Assembly (NCBI RefSeq): GCF_001649575.2
Contig: NC_051450.1
Coordinates: forward strand, 10,423,956 to 10,487,955
Length of the DNA stretch: 64,000 nt
Source: Kryptolebias marmoratus
Lineage: Eukaryota; Chordata; Actinopteri; Cyprinodontiformes; Rivulidae
Reading direction: 5' to 3'
How positions within the stretch are numbered: position 1 is the stretch's first letter; every line of letters begins with the position of its first letter. The notes below the pieces were generated by a model that was given only the letters and a program-made list of their open reading frames with translations, searched no databases and was not told the origin of the DNA. The position numbers and the translations under genes were made by a program. Positions 46,171 to 59,290 of this stretch are shown in pieces.

Positions 46171-49100
46171 TCCAATATGATAAGTGAGTCTTCAAATGCA
46201 CAGCTGTCAGTATAAAGAGAAGGTAAAAACATTGCCTACTTTAAACTGTTTTCTACAGTGTAATGTGACAACATATGGCTCTAAGCTCAAGATAAAGTCA
46301 ATAAATAAAAAGGAAAACCCATCACATAGCCACCACTTTCATCAAGCCAGAGCAAGAGAGATAAAAGAGAAGTTTATATCTGTCCAACTTGCCTCATCTT
46401 TCCATTTAACAAGGCAGCATTCAGCAATGAAATGCTGGAAGTTGTTATCACAAGGAGAGCTTTTATTATCAGCAGGCCTCCCACTGCATCGTATCAGTTG
46501 GACGCAGCTGGTTCGAGGTCTATGTTTTATCATACTTCAACAGTTTTGTTTTGTTTTTGTTGTTGTTGGGGTTTTTTTTTTCTCCACAGGCCTCTATAGC
46601 TGTTATTCTTCATTAATTCTGTTTTAATCTGTTACAGCAAAGTCTGCCTTAAAGAGACCACACATAGATGCATGACAAAGTTTAGATGTACATCCATAAT
46701 TCATGCTGATGTTAGTTACAATGCGCCTGAACATCCCATGCAATAACTGCTCAGGAACTATTAAGAGGTTTTGACAAGAAGCATCATGGTATGTGTTTAA
46801 ACTCTCTAAATCACAATTTGATCAAACAAGCCCCAAACTAAAAAATGGCTTCCTTTACAACACATAGGAATTGCTGCCAGTGTCCTGGTGTGGGACATTA
46901 AAGGAGACTCCTAGGGTCAAATGCCCTCTCCATGCTACATTAGGCTTATTTTTTGGTTGACTGTTCACTCAACAAGGACATACATTTTGTCATCTGTATC
47001 TGTCTGTGAGGGTCGACTAGGTCCCTATGCAGCTCAGTGGACAGTCCGTGCACTGTGACAATGCATGCATGACAATAAAACTCTCAATCAAAAGTTGGCA
47101 TCAAAGATGCATTGACCAACAAAAACTAAGTTACCTCAAAGAAGAGGAATAAAACTAACAAGGATGCTTGTTTTGACCATAAGGACATTGTTGTAATCCA
47201 CACTGGACAATTAATGACTCAAGGACAAAATGGACAATGGATAACTTGAATTCCTAGTGTGCAATCCAACAAACTATTTTCTTTAGCACAAACTATTAAG
47301 GAACTGGCATATTATTGATACCTATTAGGCTTGAGTGTAACGGTACCTGTGCCTATTAGGGACTAATTTAAGACATACAATTGCAAGAACATACACACAT
47401 TTTCACTTGGAATCACACTGATATGTTTGCACAAAAGTCTAGTGAAATTTTGCCGGGAAATTGCATACACAAACAAAAACAATAAATACAGCTCTAGTGC
47501 TCCAGAATTACGGAAACTAAAGTTAGAATGGTTTGAGGTGCGTACCAGACAGCTGCTGTGACTCTGTGTCTGTTTGTCTCAAAAAACATTTAAAATAGTT
47601 AGAACATGTTCGAAATAGCAGCGACAAAATTGAAGTCCTGCGACTCATGCAAGAAAATTGAGAACCCCAGCAAACGTTTCAAGACATTTTAGAAACTATT
47701 TAAGAACTCCTCTGTTTGCAATTTATTGCCAACAGTTACAGCCCAGTGAGACTACCTAAAGGAACTGTTTGGCACCTATTAAGCTGAAGTGTAAACTGTA
47801 GCCCCATGAGTTAAACACCAGTGCAGCAGGCCAAAAAATAGTGTAAATATAAAAAAGGAAAAATGTGCAAAAAATGGAGCCAGACAAAATTAAGCAGTTT
47901 TTTTTGTTTGTTTGTTTTGTTCAAAGCATGTGGTTTTAATGGATGAAACAAAATAAGTGCATTCACAAATAATGAAGAAAAGGAAGAAGTAAAAAATAGG
48001 CTAGAAACTTTTCTAAGCCATCATGCACCTGGGAACGATCGAAAAGTTATTTTCAGACAAAATCTGTTTTTAATTAAATTCAATAGATGTGTGAACACAC
48101 TGTTCCACTCAGACGCACCCCTTAGAGAATGTTCAGATTAGTGCAAACAAACCCCCACAGAGCTTCAATCAAACACCTACTTTTTTTCCCCAGAGGATGG
48201 TGACATTTGAAAGAAGAGCTCTGACATGGACAAGGGCAGCCTGTGGCATTTCATTCAGAAAAAAAAAAAGAAAAAAATCTCAGCTATCTACACTGAATGC
48301 TTTGAAGTTTTAAACAATCAGTGCAGGCAAATGATGTTTACTAATGCTCTGCTAAATCCCCATCTTAATATAGCCTTCATCAAAACTACACGTACCAGTC
48401 GTAAATTAGAAATCTTTGAGTGTCATTCCCCGTCCAATATGATGTTTGAATTTGCATGACTTGTCTAATGTTTACACAATGGAAACTCAGGAACAGACAA
48501 ATGTGCCATTAATGCTGCAGAGGTCTTATCATCTAAACCATTATAAAATAAATATTTGATTACAACATAAAAAGGTCTCTCTTGTAAGTTGGCCTGACCA
48601 TGCATAAAGAGATGGGATTTAGTGCTTAGTGTGGCAGTACAACACAGCGGGTCAAACAATTTTGGATCAGCATAAAACCAAAGTGTCCTTTGAAGCTCAT
48701 TAAATATTAATAATGCTTTTGCTAAATGTTCTAATCAACACTTATTACTGAGGCGTACGCTCTTAAAATGTGTTCCAGCTTGCTAATGAGAGTGTAACAG
48801 CAGAATTAGGACGTATTTATCAGTTTCTGATGGCCACATCTTGATCTGCTCTTTCATTGTGTTTCACTGTGTGAGCACAATGAAACACAACACTTTATGG
48901 TGGGTACATTACAATGACCGAAGTTCACTCGGTAAAGCAGCTTTGATTTCTTTTAGATGAAATTATCAAAGTGGAGTAGAGGAGATTGGGTCGAAAACTC
49001 ATGCCCTCATTAGCAATATACCAAAGATTGCCAGTCCAATGCAAAAGCAGTACAAGCAACTGCTTAGGGCCACCAGACCAGCAGTGGACCCTTAATCTTA

Positions 49101-50264
49101 AGGGTTAATCTACATTAACGTAATCAAAGAAAGTTTGATATTTATGCTAACAGACAAAAAAGAAAGTCATCCAAGTAATGTCCTAATTTCTGCTGCTCAA
49201 TTAATGTTTTCCCATGTTACCTAAACACAACACAAAAATTAGACATCCATACTACATGCCCCATGACTTATCCCAAGGCTGATAAAATAATAATAGGTGA
49301 TAACTATTCAACAGAACACCACTTCAAAGTTAACTGAACAATCCCTTTTAGTCGATGTAACATTAGAGTTTTAATTGGCAGTATTTAAAAGTAATGCTGT
49401 TGCTATTTATATTCCAGGATATGGTGCTACCATTTTATCATCAAACCATACGTCACATGGCAGCAAACTTTTTAAAAAAGTCCATGTTTGAGGACCAAAT
49501 TAGATCGTTAAAGAAGTATCTCATTGGTGTGTGACTGCTGTGGACTATTTGGAAACATACCAGTGCAAGAAAATACACATTTTTTTTTACTTTGAATTAT
49601 GCTGGACGACATTTTGAAGAAGTCAAAATTTCTGCCCAAAAGTAACCTTAACTTCAAACACATGATAATAATAACTGTCCTGGGAATTTGTCAAACATGT
49701 ATAACATTTAGGCGGCATAAGAGCGAGGCCCTACAACTAATGTTTAAGACATTTTGGAAAGTCTCTTGTAAATGCCAATTGAACTCTGTCACCAATTATT
49801 ATCAGTTGTTTCACAAATAGATCCAAGTTGACATCTGAGTAGGTTTTCTCATTTGCTATGGCTATGTTTGAACAGTCAGAAAAATGACCTTGCAAACATT
49901 TCTTCTTGACCTCGATGGAAAACATAATGAGGTCAAGGACAGATGGTAATGCCGTTGCCTAAGGATTTATGGAAAGAAAACACTGCAATGAGAATCACTT
50001 ACACCACACTTCTTGTTAATGGAAAATAGATTTTGCAATAATGTTGGGCATTTATTAAAAGTAAGTACGACAGTTTGAAAAAAACAAAAAACAAACAAAA
50101 AAACTTTAGCTGATCACCCTAAAATTACTTGTATAAAAGTGTAAAAGATCATCACATTGACAGCCATGTTGAAGCCATCTTTATCACCTGCAATTTCCAT
50201 TACCACGTAAAGCCAAAGTCCCATTTTTGCAGCAGGAATAGCTAAACAAAAGTCACAACCCAGA
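46171..50264. other. Non-coding stretch, nothing recognised
   Basis: AT-rich. The 147-codon frame at 46184..46627 ends in a T-rich low-complexity tail and lacks any domain. A GACAATAAAACTCTC word at 47070 may be an old LINE end but has no further support. Confidence 0.45.
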
Positions 50265-50560
50265 TGAATGTGGTGCTCTGCTTAAAGGTTGAAGGAGTTG
50301 CCCTCTAATAAATTTCTCTGCAGTGACCGGAGTCCCCCCGCTCATGAATAATAAAAGGGGTTGCACCGATCCTATTTTTCACTCAGACATCCAGCTCATC
50401 TAACATTTGACACTGCAATATCACTATCAAAAAAGCGCAGCACCAGGACCCGAGTCTCAGAGCTGCGCACACAGCAGAGTCGCAACCGAGTTAGTTTTCA
50501 TTAAAGTGTCACTTACAAGGCAAGGTGATGGCAAATTCATTTACTTTAAAAAAGGACTGG
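50265..50560. promoter_or_regulatory. Candidate conserved non-coding element
   Basis: Unique block with CTGCAGTGACCGGAGTCC (50320..50337), GCTCATGAATAATAAAAGGG and CAGAGTCGCAACCGAG; several CpGs in an otherwise CpG-poor area. No transcription start evidence. Confidence 0.36.
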
Positions 50561-51054
50561 GGCTTCTTGTCAGGCAGGTTTATAAAGACATGGCTTTCAG
50601 AACAGAAGGTTATGTGCTGAATGTACAAAGGAATGAATTAAAGCAGCAGCATATTTTTTTCCAATACATATGAAGGCTATTATTTACCTTGCATGCAGTG
50701 AAACCAATGCTATTATTTAAAAAAAAAAACACTCAAACTAATAATTTCTCAGAACGTCCACAGAAGCAATTACCTGTTAAATAGGAAACGCACAGTTTCT
50801 ATGCTGAGTTTCTGAACAAAATGTCATGAAAACTAGGATGAAAAAACTCTTTACAATTTCTAGAATGCAGCTCTGCTGTTACTTGGTTTGATATTAAATC
50901 TAATTTTAACTCAGTTATTGCGTCTGATTCTTTTTGGTGTTTGTGTAAAACACTGACATAATAAAAGAAATTCTTTACTATGACCAAAGGTGTTTTTTGT
51001 TGACAAAATAGTCAGCTTTGGCCTTAAAAATCTAGAAGTAAAAAAGCCCAATCA
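50561..51054. other. AT-rich filler, nothing recognised
   Basis: A run of A at about 50720; no feature. Confidence 0.5.
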
Positions 51055-51200
51055 TTACTTGCAGGAAAGTACATTGCCAGTAGAGTCAGTGATTACTTTC
51101 TGCAAGTTTCATTAACATTTCTCCAGTGGTTTATGAGATATTTTGATAACAGACTCGCACATCAACACACGCCCACAAGCAAACACACACACACGGACAA
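51055..51200 (+). repeat. Unclassified repeat family: 3' end of one unit
   Basis: It carries GTGATTACTTTCTGCAAGTT, TTCATTAACATTTCTCCAGT, GGTTTATGAGATATTTTGAT and AACAGACTCGC, followed by a short CA-rich run. The upstream part of the unit and the head are missing or unrecognisable. Confidence 0.65.
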
Positions 51201-52314
51201 AATATTGTCATTCATCTTCGTCCTTTGGGAGGAAGCAATAATAAAATCCTGAAAGGTTTTTCTTCACATGTTTGTAATGTAAGAAAAAAACAACAAAAAC
51301 AAAGTACAACCACAAGAAAAAAAAAGCCTCAATCCTCATCAATACCCACAGACATCATCAGACCCAGCGGACTCCCTGATCCGACCATAAACTGAGAATG
51401 AGGTTGAATATACAATGTATATGAATATTGTATGAAGCTATAAAGCACCCTGTCTGAGTGGGTCATAAATTACAGGCAGACATTAATTCTCAAACTTGCA
51501 TTGGATAAATTATGGCCACAAATAAGGAGAAGGACAACAAAAATCTGCCTCAGCTTGAAGATGATTGATGCTCCGGCATAAAGGTGGCGAAGGATCTTTA
51601 TTCAGTAACGTCTAAAGCTAAACACCAAGTTTGTGAAGACGACACGGAAGGACAGTCAGGGATAGATGAAAGTGACATTGTGTGAAGTAAACTAGGCTTT
51701 TATCACCTGCCGCCTTTTTTGGTTCCTTTCATGAAATTATGCAGCGTATTATCTCCAAATTTAGCTTTTTTTTTTCAAAATAGTCAACAAGTTAGGCTGT
51801 TCAGTACAAAATGCGTCAGTCATGTTTAGTTCTTCTAAACACACAGCTTTTCAGAGAAGTTAAAGGCTGCTAAGAATTAAAAGTTTAACAAATTATAAAG
51901 GTAATATTATTAATCACTGGACTCTTTGTAAGATCCTAATCAAAAACTGAAATTGCTAAAACTCCAATAAACCTTTGAATGCTTATCTCTTTTTTTTCTA
52001 AATTGAAACAAATTAACATACTAGTCTTGCACGAAATGCTGAGAAAACTGTTTCAAAATCAGTTTATCCTTTACATGCACAAGCATTAATAGTGGCAGAC
52101 AGTCTGATCAGAAGTAAAAAAAAAACTGCATATGCCACTAAATGAACTGCTGAGTGATCCTTTCTATTCATGAACTATGAAAAAATAAGTACTGAACTAA
52201 TTTTAAAAATATGTATAGTAAAATCTTTTGAGATTTTTTTTTCTTTTTGTCTATTTGGGAGGCTGTAACAAGCCATGTTTTAGTGTAACAATAACATCAA
52301 ATAACATAAAGTGT

Positions 52315-52356
<42 letters not shown>

Positions 52357-54881
52357 CACGGGGTGACTGAGGGAAGTGCTGATTGAGCCTATGTCTGTAT
52401 GCTTGGTGTGAGAAGAGAGAAACTGAGGCAAATTAGCTGTTAAAAGTGGGATTTCTAGCAGTAAAGGTAGCTGCAGTAACAGTTTTAAATGCTATAACAT
52501 AAAATTTCTTAGTTACAGAGCACAATAAGCTTTACTGTGAAAGATTAGAGCAGCTTATGTTCACAAGCAGACAAGTGTAGACAAACAGAGCAAATCCTAT
52601 TAATTGTAAACAAATAAAAATAATTTTAAAAAAAGTTATCACTAGTTGTTCAAGACTTTTGACCTTATATAGAAATCAGATTTGGACCTTTGAATATAAA
52701 GTTTGAGAAACCCTGCTGTAGACCACTGTAACAAAAAATGTTTACAAGGAATTCTTTTAAAGCTCCTATCAAGATATAAACTCCATGATCTGTGAACTGA
52801 TTGTGTGTAAAATGTTTGGAATGCCTTGTTAAATTAAAAAGTAATAATTCAATTAAACAGCTACAAATGCTCCCATGTCTCAGTTACCTGAGTTACGGCT
52901 GCCTGAGTCATTTCGAGCACGTTTTACAAAGGCAGTAATGGTTCACAAGCTTCCATTTTACGACCATTAGGACATTCTCCTGCGCAGGAAACCAATGACA
53001 TGCCACTCTGACATTTGCCACAGAATCCTTGCAATCAGACACACAATACCTTCCTGTCAGCTCTGGCAGTCCAACAAAAGACTGTGAAAGATATGAAGAA
53101 CGAGAGGTGGAAAAGAAATGGGGGAGCGGAGTATGCGGAGAGTGATTGATAAATGAGGTAAAAGATAGTGCTCCTGTTTTATGAGCTGATGAAAAAGACA
53201 AGGTAGAATGCATTCTGCTTGGCACTTTGGCTCTGTCATTTTACGGAGAGCAGCCGTGCATAATAAGCATACATCTGTGATGAAAAGGCTGAGGAACAAG
53301 TTGGAAATGCAAATTAATTGATCTCTGATCATTTGCCAAACACAATGTCTGTCTTAAAGAATATCAGCCTGTTCAGTTTGGTAAGACTTCACATCAAAGT
53401 CTGAACTGCCTCCAAATTCTAACAAATTACCATGCCTTGAAATCAACTATATCTTACATTAACAGTGCTATGATGTGACAAACATGCAAGACTGAGCTAA
53501 TTTCTCTCCTCATTAGTAGTCAGTTTACAACTGAAACAGAAGCTGACCTTGCACATTCAAGTACATCATTCAACAAGCTTGGATTGCCCTTTGAGAACTT
53601 GAGAGTGTCTTTACTCCCGTAGTTCACCCATCAGGTTAGACAGAATAATGCAAATTGGACTCTGTTTTCACAAAATAACCACGGAGGCCATTTTAAATTC
53701 AGCTCCTTTTGCTTCAGAGAGAACTGGTGGTTCTTGTAGAGAGGGAGAAAGAGAGCTAGGGAGGGGGATTCAGGAATTAAATATAAAAGAGAAAAAAAGC
53801 TCAAAAAAGGAGACAAAATGTTGACTTATGATTTGCTGCCGAAACATCACTGGAAATGTATTGCAGCAAAACAGACCAAGAACAAACACCGAATGTGGAA
53901 ACTTTATTGGAGCCTGCAAACAGAACATTGAAATGCAGTCAGTTTTGTTCAATATACAACCTAGTTTGTGGTCCCAGAGGGTTTTGTTAAGATTTCACTG
54001 ATTTCCAACTTGATACCATTGAAACGACTGAAGGGGGATATAAAAAGTTGTGTCTTGTTTTAGAAGTTTTGAAGAAAGAAAGGAAAAAAAAAACTTTTTG
54101 GAACATTATCAGCCCTTTTAACAGATGCTATCACTTGTTATTACTCCCATAAATATGGGCCTAAAGCATATCCTACTTCACTGGAGCCTCACTGTCTGTC
54201 TGAATTTATCATTCATTCTGTTAAGTGAAGCAGAAAGTAACCCATAAAACACAGATCAACCCTTGTAGCTGTGTGGATTGTCAATGTGTAATGATTCCTG
54301 TTGACTGACAAAGATTCAGTTTGAGTCAGAAATGTGACACTTTACCAAACCTAGCTAAGTAGCTTTGGTTCTTTAAACTTAAGCAAATGAAAATAGTCAA
54401 ACAACAACTGTCTCGTTTGAGGAAACTCAGTCAAAACATGCATCCTCTGTTAGAAGTCCTGAAGCTATGTCATACAAACTCACAAATAATAAAACCCAAA
54501 ATGTTTCTCTTGAAGATTGAAATATTGTATTTATGATATTGTAACAGTCTGATAAGGCTTTGAGTCTTAAACAGTTGAATTACCTGTACAAGCAATGAAG
54601 GTCAGATCAAAACAAGACAGTCTGACAGAGTCCACACCTTCCTCAAACACTCGTATTTTCTTAAAGTCTAGTTTTTTTAAACTACTAAATTAATAATAAT
54701 AATGTCCTGCCATTGAAGAGCACCTTTTACAATTTAATCCATTTTTTTAAATTTGTAATTCAACAAAAATGAGGTGTAAGCATGGTATTTCAATTTTCTT
54801 ATTTTTTTAGTGAAACTGTAATTTTTTTTTTTAATTTATTTATAAAAAGGACTAAACATTTGGCTGAGAAATGTATGATAA
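51201..54881. other. Non-coding stretch with one microsatellite
   Basis: AT-rich. (AG)n at 52319..52354. The part 52880..53340 is a little more complex but has no recognised motif. No gene. Confidence 0.45.
52319..52354. repeat. (AG)n microsatellite
   Basis: About 18 uninterrupted AG units. Confidence 0.92.
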
Positions 54882-55225
54882 CTGAAGGAATGAAACCAGC
54901 GTTCCTTGAAGTATGCATAATGCTGTCTGCCTTGCATACCATAGATGTCATGGGATACGTTAGTGCTCAGAGTATGTGTTTGGGTTGCCTTTTAGCTACT
55001 ACCACACACAACTGTAGCTTAATATCATTAAAATAAACTAAATTATTGCTGTTTTATTGTTTGCTAAGGTTAATTAGCTGTGGTGGCCATCTGGAATCAG
55101 GTTTGCTTTAAAACCTAATTAGTTTTAGATGTGCATCCAATGATTATGGTCCGAGGTTTTCATTATACTCTTTTCACTGGATCGTGAAGTATTTTGCTAA
55201 CAGACGCACAGGCAATGATGATGAT
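54882..55225 (+). repeat. Unclassified repeat family: head plus one unit
   Basis: Head trace CGTTCCTTGAAGTATGCATA at about 54900. The unit contains CAGAGTATGTGTTTGGG, TTAGCTACTACCACACACAA, TTAATTAGCTGTGGTGGCCA, TTAGTTTTAGATGTGCATCC and TTTTGCTAACAGACGCACA. Diverged but in the standard order. Confidence 0.7.
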
Positions 55226-55514
55226 CATAGCATCTTCAGAATATGAACATTTTTTTGTTCGAGAGTAGGGTTGGGATACTTGGAGAAATACTATTGCTCA
55301 AAGGGATTTTTGCAAAGAAAATTTGACTTGGCCCAAAATAAATAAATTCTACTCACTGATTTTTTTTAAAACTGCCAGAGGAGACAGAAAGACCTACTGG
55401 ATCAACACAAAATATCAAAAACTGTTAAATTACAAAACACCTCAGGATGCAGCACCCACACTATTAATCGCCGTGGATCTAGTTTTGATGAGAATGACAG
55501 TGGAGGAGTATAAA

Positions 55515-55740
55515 CACTACCACCACACCACATGTTAGCTCATTATCTGTAAAAGTGACTGAGTTATTGTTGTTGTTGTTTTGATAAGGTCAGTTAGCCG
55601 TGGTGGCCATCAGGATTTGGGTGAACTACAAAAGTGAATCTATTGTAGATGCACATCTAATTTTTACTTTTTGAGAGTTTCAATCAAATCCATCCACTGG
55701 TTAATGAGGTATTTTGCTAAAAGATAAACAAAAGCACACA
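55515..55740 (+). repeat. Unclassified repeat family: one further unit
   Basis: ACCACCACACCACATG, AGCTCATTATCTGTAAAAGT, GTCAGTTAGCCGTGGTGGCC, ATTGTAGATGCACATC, CATCCACTGG and TTTTGCTAAAAGATAAACA. About 290 bases of unrelated DNA separate it from the preceding unit. Confidence 0.7.
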
Positions 55741-56339
55741 TACAGACCATTACATGATAGCCTGATGCCATAAAAGGTGGGCAACAAAGATGTAATGAAA
55801 GAAATGTAACAGATGAAAATGCCAAATAGTATCTGGAATTCTAAGATATTCTAAGATAACGTATGTTTACAAGTAGTAGTGGGTTTACTGCACATAGCTT
55901 CTTTGATATCGTAGATGCCTGAGTTAGTGATTTTACATTAAACAAAGGTTTTAGGTCATGACACAATCTGACCTCTGTGTGGATTTACACGGTTTAGTTT
56001 TTTCAAGCCCTTGAAACATTTTTTCTTTTATGAATTAAAGCAACTTCCCACACAATTCCAGCAATTGCAGGACTGTCAGCTTTGCTCAACTAAAAGGTAC
56101 TAAAGAGGTCTGAGCCAGAGTGTCCACAAAGATCTGTCCTGATTGACACTTAACAGAGTGTGAGTCAAGTGAGGTGCACTGCTACATAGTGCAAATCAAA
56201 TAGTAGAGAGTAAAGGTCGACAGTGTGAGATGGGGAGAGTTTTAGCTGGTACATGCAATGAGTGATGGAAATTAAAGTGAACAGAAAGCTCCGGAGTATC
56301 AGCTAGACTGATGTAAGCAAAAGGAAAAGAAAGCCGATC
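55741..56339. other. Non-coding stretch, nothing recognised
   Basis: Unique sequence of average composition; no feature. Confidence 0.5.
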
Positions 56340-56880
56340 TCATCCTGGAGATGATGAGAATCAAGATGCAGTTTTCAATTAACTCTGGATTTCATTCTGA
56401 GGAGTTGCCCAAACCACCGCTATCTGTATTCAGCACTCGAATTGGAGCAAAAAGAGTCTCTCTTTACCCTTTTAAAGCCACCGTCCATTGGGAATGCAAT
56501 ATTGACTGGCTCCTGCAGTGCTTCAAACACCCTCCGCAGGATTTTGGTCATGTACCTCCACACAGCGCTGAGTTTCATTAGGTTCCCCCCTCTCTGGGGA
56601 TAACCTTTAAAGAGGCGAACAAACTTTAATGCTGGCTTCTCTTCCACGTTCGCTTTATCTCAGGGATACATTTTTCAGAGAACAGCTTTTCAAACAGACT
56701 AGAAGTTGGATTTGTGGAGAGCGATAAGAACAAGTCTTTATCAGAAAGCAGGGATGGCTCTCTTTTTAATGGGACATTTAGGAAACATAATGCTGCAGTG
56801 ATATTTCTCCTAAACACAGATAACCTTTCCTTCCCCTCCCAAATGATATAAAAAGAGAAGATCTGATCCAAAGGCACACC
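56340..56880. promoter_or_regulatory. Candidate conserved non-coding element
   Basis: GC-balanced and unique, with overlapping 75-83 codon frames on both strands and no splice-flanked exon I would defend. Words include AAAGCCACCGTCCATTGGGA (56474..56493) and TAACCTTTAAAGAGGCG. Confidence 0.38.
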
Positions 56881-57419
56881 TGTGTCTCTTTCATTTTTTT
56901 TATTTATTTTTTTCTAAAGGTGCAGCATGCATAATTTGGATGTAGGTTACAGATAAGATTCTCCAATTTTCTAAAGCCTTCCAGTGAAGCTGTGACTCTG
57001 ACAGTGAAGTTCAATACCTTCAAGCTTTTTTACAAGTCATTCAAAATCTCGTCCACATAGAACAGCACACACACCCTCAGATCTCTTAAAACAAATCCCA
57101 CTCACCCTCAAGAATCTCTTGGCTGTCTCTACCCTGGAGGGTTTCCTGTGGAGGCCCAGTGGCGTCCCCAGTTGATGGTCAAATATCATGTTGAAGCAGT
57201 CTTTGGCAGCTGGTTAGCCTCCCCGCACTGCTGTGCCTGCTGCCACTTGCTGCACCGAGGCTGTTACAGCTGCTCCACAGTCAGCTCACCAGCTTTTTCC
57301 ATTTAGGAAGCAGCTGCCACACCCAGAGCTATTACACCATGCACTTCCCAGCAACTACATGCAAACAAAAACATCCACCCCCTAGTCCCTCTGTCTCCAA
57401 ACCCTATACTGCACAGCAT
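56881..57419. other. Non-coding stretch, nothing recognised
   Basis: A CAGCTGCT/GCTGCCAC-rich part at 57180..57330 has balanced composition but no recognised role. Confidence 0.45.
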
Positions 57420-57800
57420 GACCATTAATAGGCCCTAATGGGGGCCAAGGCCAGGATTAGCTTTCACTCTGTGCTCAAAGGAAATCTACTCCAGAGGAGT
57501 CCTCTTAAGGAACGTCAAACCATTATCGGAGCAGAATATGATTAAAGGGCTTAAGCTAATGAGCAGGAGGAGTTTAGAGATGCAGCAGGAGTGTGGCGGG
57601 GCGATGGAGGGTGAACAGCAGTAATTCAACACCTATCTGTGAGATGCCACTGAGGGAACAATCAGTGCTAAACTGTTTATTTAGCCATTAGAGATGCAGC
57701 ATGGAGCCCTGACAGGTAACTGGCTGATTGGAGATCGGATGTTTACAGCCGTGTTGGTGTGTGAAGGCTGTCAGTGATGACAATGTACAACTGTGCAGAT
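57420..57800. promoter_or_regulatory. Candidate conserved non-coding element
   Basis: Strongly non-repetitive. It contains CCATTAATAGGCCCTAATGG (57422..57441, an almost perfect inverted repeat around AGGCCC), TTAAGCTAATGAGC (57551) and GCAGATTAATTACC just beyond 57795. One of the clearest blocks of this type in the window. Confidence 0.42.
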
Positions 57801-58214
57801 TAATTACCTGCATTTCTTTAAATTGTTTTGTCTCTCTTTTTTTTAAGATTTGTGTGTTGCAAAATGTTGACCAAAACTAAAAAGAAAAGAAAGACAACAC
57901 AATGACAAAATAAGAAAAAATAAGATAAAAACACACACTAAAAATGTTGAAAATGAAAAAAAAAGCATAAAAAGAAACCCAAGATCTTGTGAAATCGCCA
58001 CTAAAAATAGAACCAATTAAAATGGTGTTTTATAAGATAGTAAACTTTTTTTTTTAGTTTTGATGTGGGTTCAATGAGATCATGTTGTAGTATAATGTCA
58101 AAATAGAAAAGAAAAAAGGAGCCTTTCTATCTCTCTGCCATAAAAGGCTGAAAATCATATAATTGCAAGTGTATAAATGTGTGTTCTTATATCTATATGT
58201 CTGTTAATAAAATA
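57801..58214. other. AT-rich filler, nothing recognised
   Basis: A-rich and T-rich runs (57840, 57955, 58045); no feature. Confidence 0.5.
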
Positions 58215-58520
58215 ATAATAAACATAAACCACTGGACTGATTTTATTAAAACTTTCAGAAAATATAATTGGATTTACAACTGATTAAGCTTCTCAGTCAA
58301 CACGATTACCCATGACCACCACAGTTAATCAGCCTTAGAAATCACAACAATGGCTATAACTCAGGGAAATTTACAGATATTAAGCTACATTTTGGTGTGG
58401 TAGTAGCTGAGAGTTATGCCCAACACGTACTCTAAGCTCTAGTGGATTGTGTGACACCTATATTTAAAGTGTGGCCATGCAAAGTGGTGCACAATATTCC
58501 TTCATTCAAAGAAAACGTCT
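58215..58520 (-). repeat. Unclassified repeat family: head plus one unit, inverted
   Basis: The same words read on the minus strand: head trace TGAATGAAGGAATATTGTGC, then CCACACCAAAATGTAGC, ATATCTGTAAA, TCATGGGTAATCG where others have the GGCCATCTTGAA region, AATCAGTTGTAAATCC, GTTTTAATAAAATCAGTCC and AGTGGTTTATG. The only copy in this orientation here. Confidence 0.7.
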
Positions 58521-58949
58521 TTCATTTAGATGTGCTTTGTTACATATTGTTATACAGTTGTGTTTTTCAAATGCATTTGGTGAATTTATGTGTTCGTAGG
58601 TTACTTATTGCACTTCTTTAATTAATTCTTCACTTTTCTGTGTACTAATTTTTGCTGATTTTTTTCTGTTCTCAGTTGCGGCAAATTAGCCAAAACTAGT
58701 TAAATTCAAGCAGGTCAAAGCAAATATTGTACAGAACAGTTTTAGGGTGATTGTATCACTGCAGACATTCCACAACCTCATTTTGAACCGGTGGAAATTA
58801 TTTTCCATTATCACCACAAACTAAACTTTCTAGCATGTATTATCAGTCATGTGAGAATAAAGTATCAACTCAACATAAAGACAATAATCCCACTATTAAA
58901 ATGTGTTTTTCTCTTCTTTTATCTTCACCCAGATGCAGCAGACACAATT

Positions 58950-59290
58950 CATCCCAGATAATAACAATTTCAGTCTCATCTGGAGCTAATCTTCTTGCAA
59001 AGCCAAGGCCAATAAAAAATGATAAATCCTCTTTTGATAAGCACGGCCGTCATCATTAAATTGCCAGCACGCCTTTGAGGTGAGGCGTTTCACATTCTCA
59101 CCGAGCTGAGGAGACACTTGCTTTAAAAGGATTATTGTGTGTGAGGCACACCTGTGTGTGTCCATTCAGCTGGAATATTTGCCCACTTCGGAGCTACTTC
59201 AACATATCCAATAATGAAACCCCCACCTGCCTTCACCCACCAGTAATCTGATTTGCATCATTATCCCACACAAGCACAAGTGTTCTAAAC
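58950..59290. promoter_or_regulatory. Candidate conserved non-coding element
   Basis: Unique block with GGCCGTCATCATTAAATTGC (59044..59063), CTTTGAGGTGAGGCG, TTTGCATCATTATCCC (59250) and CAGTAATCTGATTTGC; the flanks are plainly AT-rich. Confidence 0.4.

Noticed and set aside
46184..46627. 147-codon ORF on the plus strand
   Set aside because: Ends in a T-rich low-complexity stretch and shows no protein family; consistent with a chance open frame.
47030..47090. Possible LINE 3' end with GACAATAAAACTCTC
   Set aside because: Only one short tail-like word; no coding remnant or family-specific UTR words next to it.
50407..50673. 88-codon ORF next to a CpG-bearing block, possible alternative dpp6 first exon
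   Set aside because: Plus strand, opposite to dpp6, and without resemblance to any dpp6 N-terminus I know.
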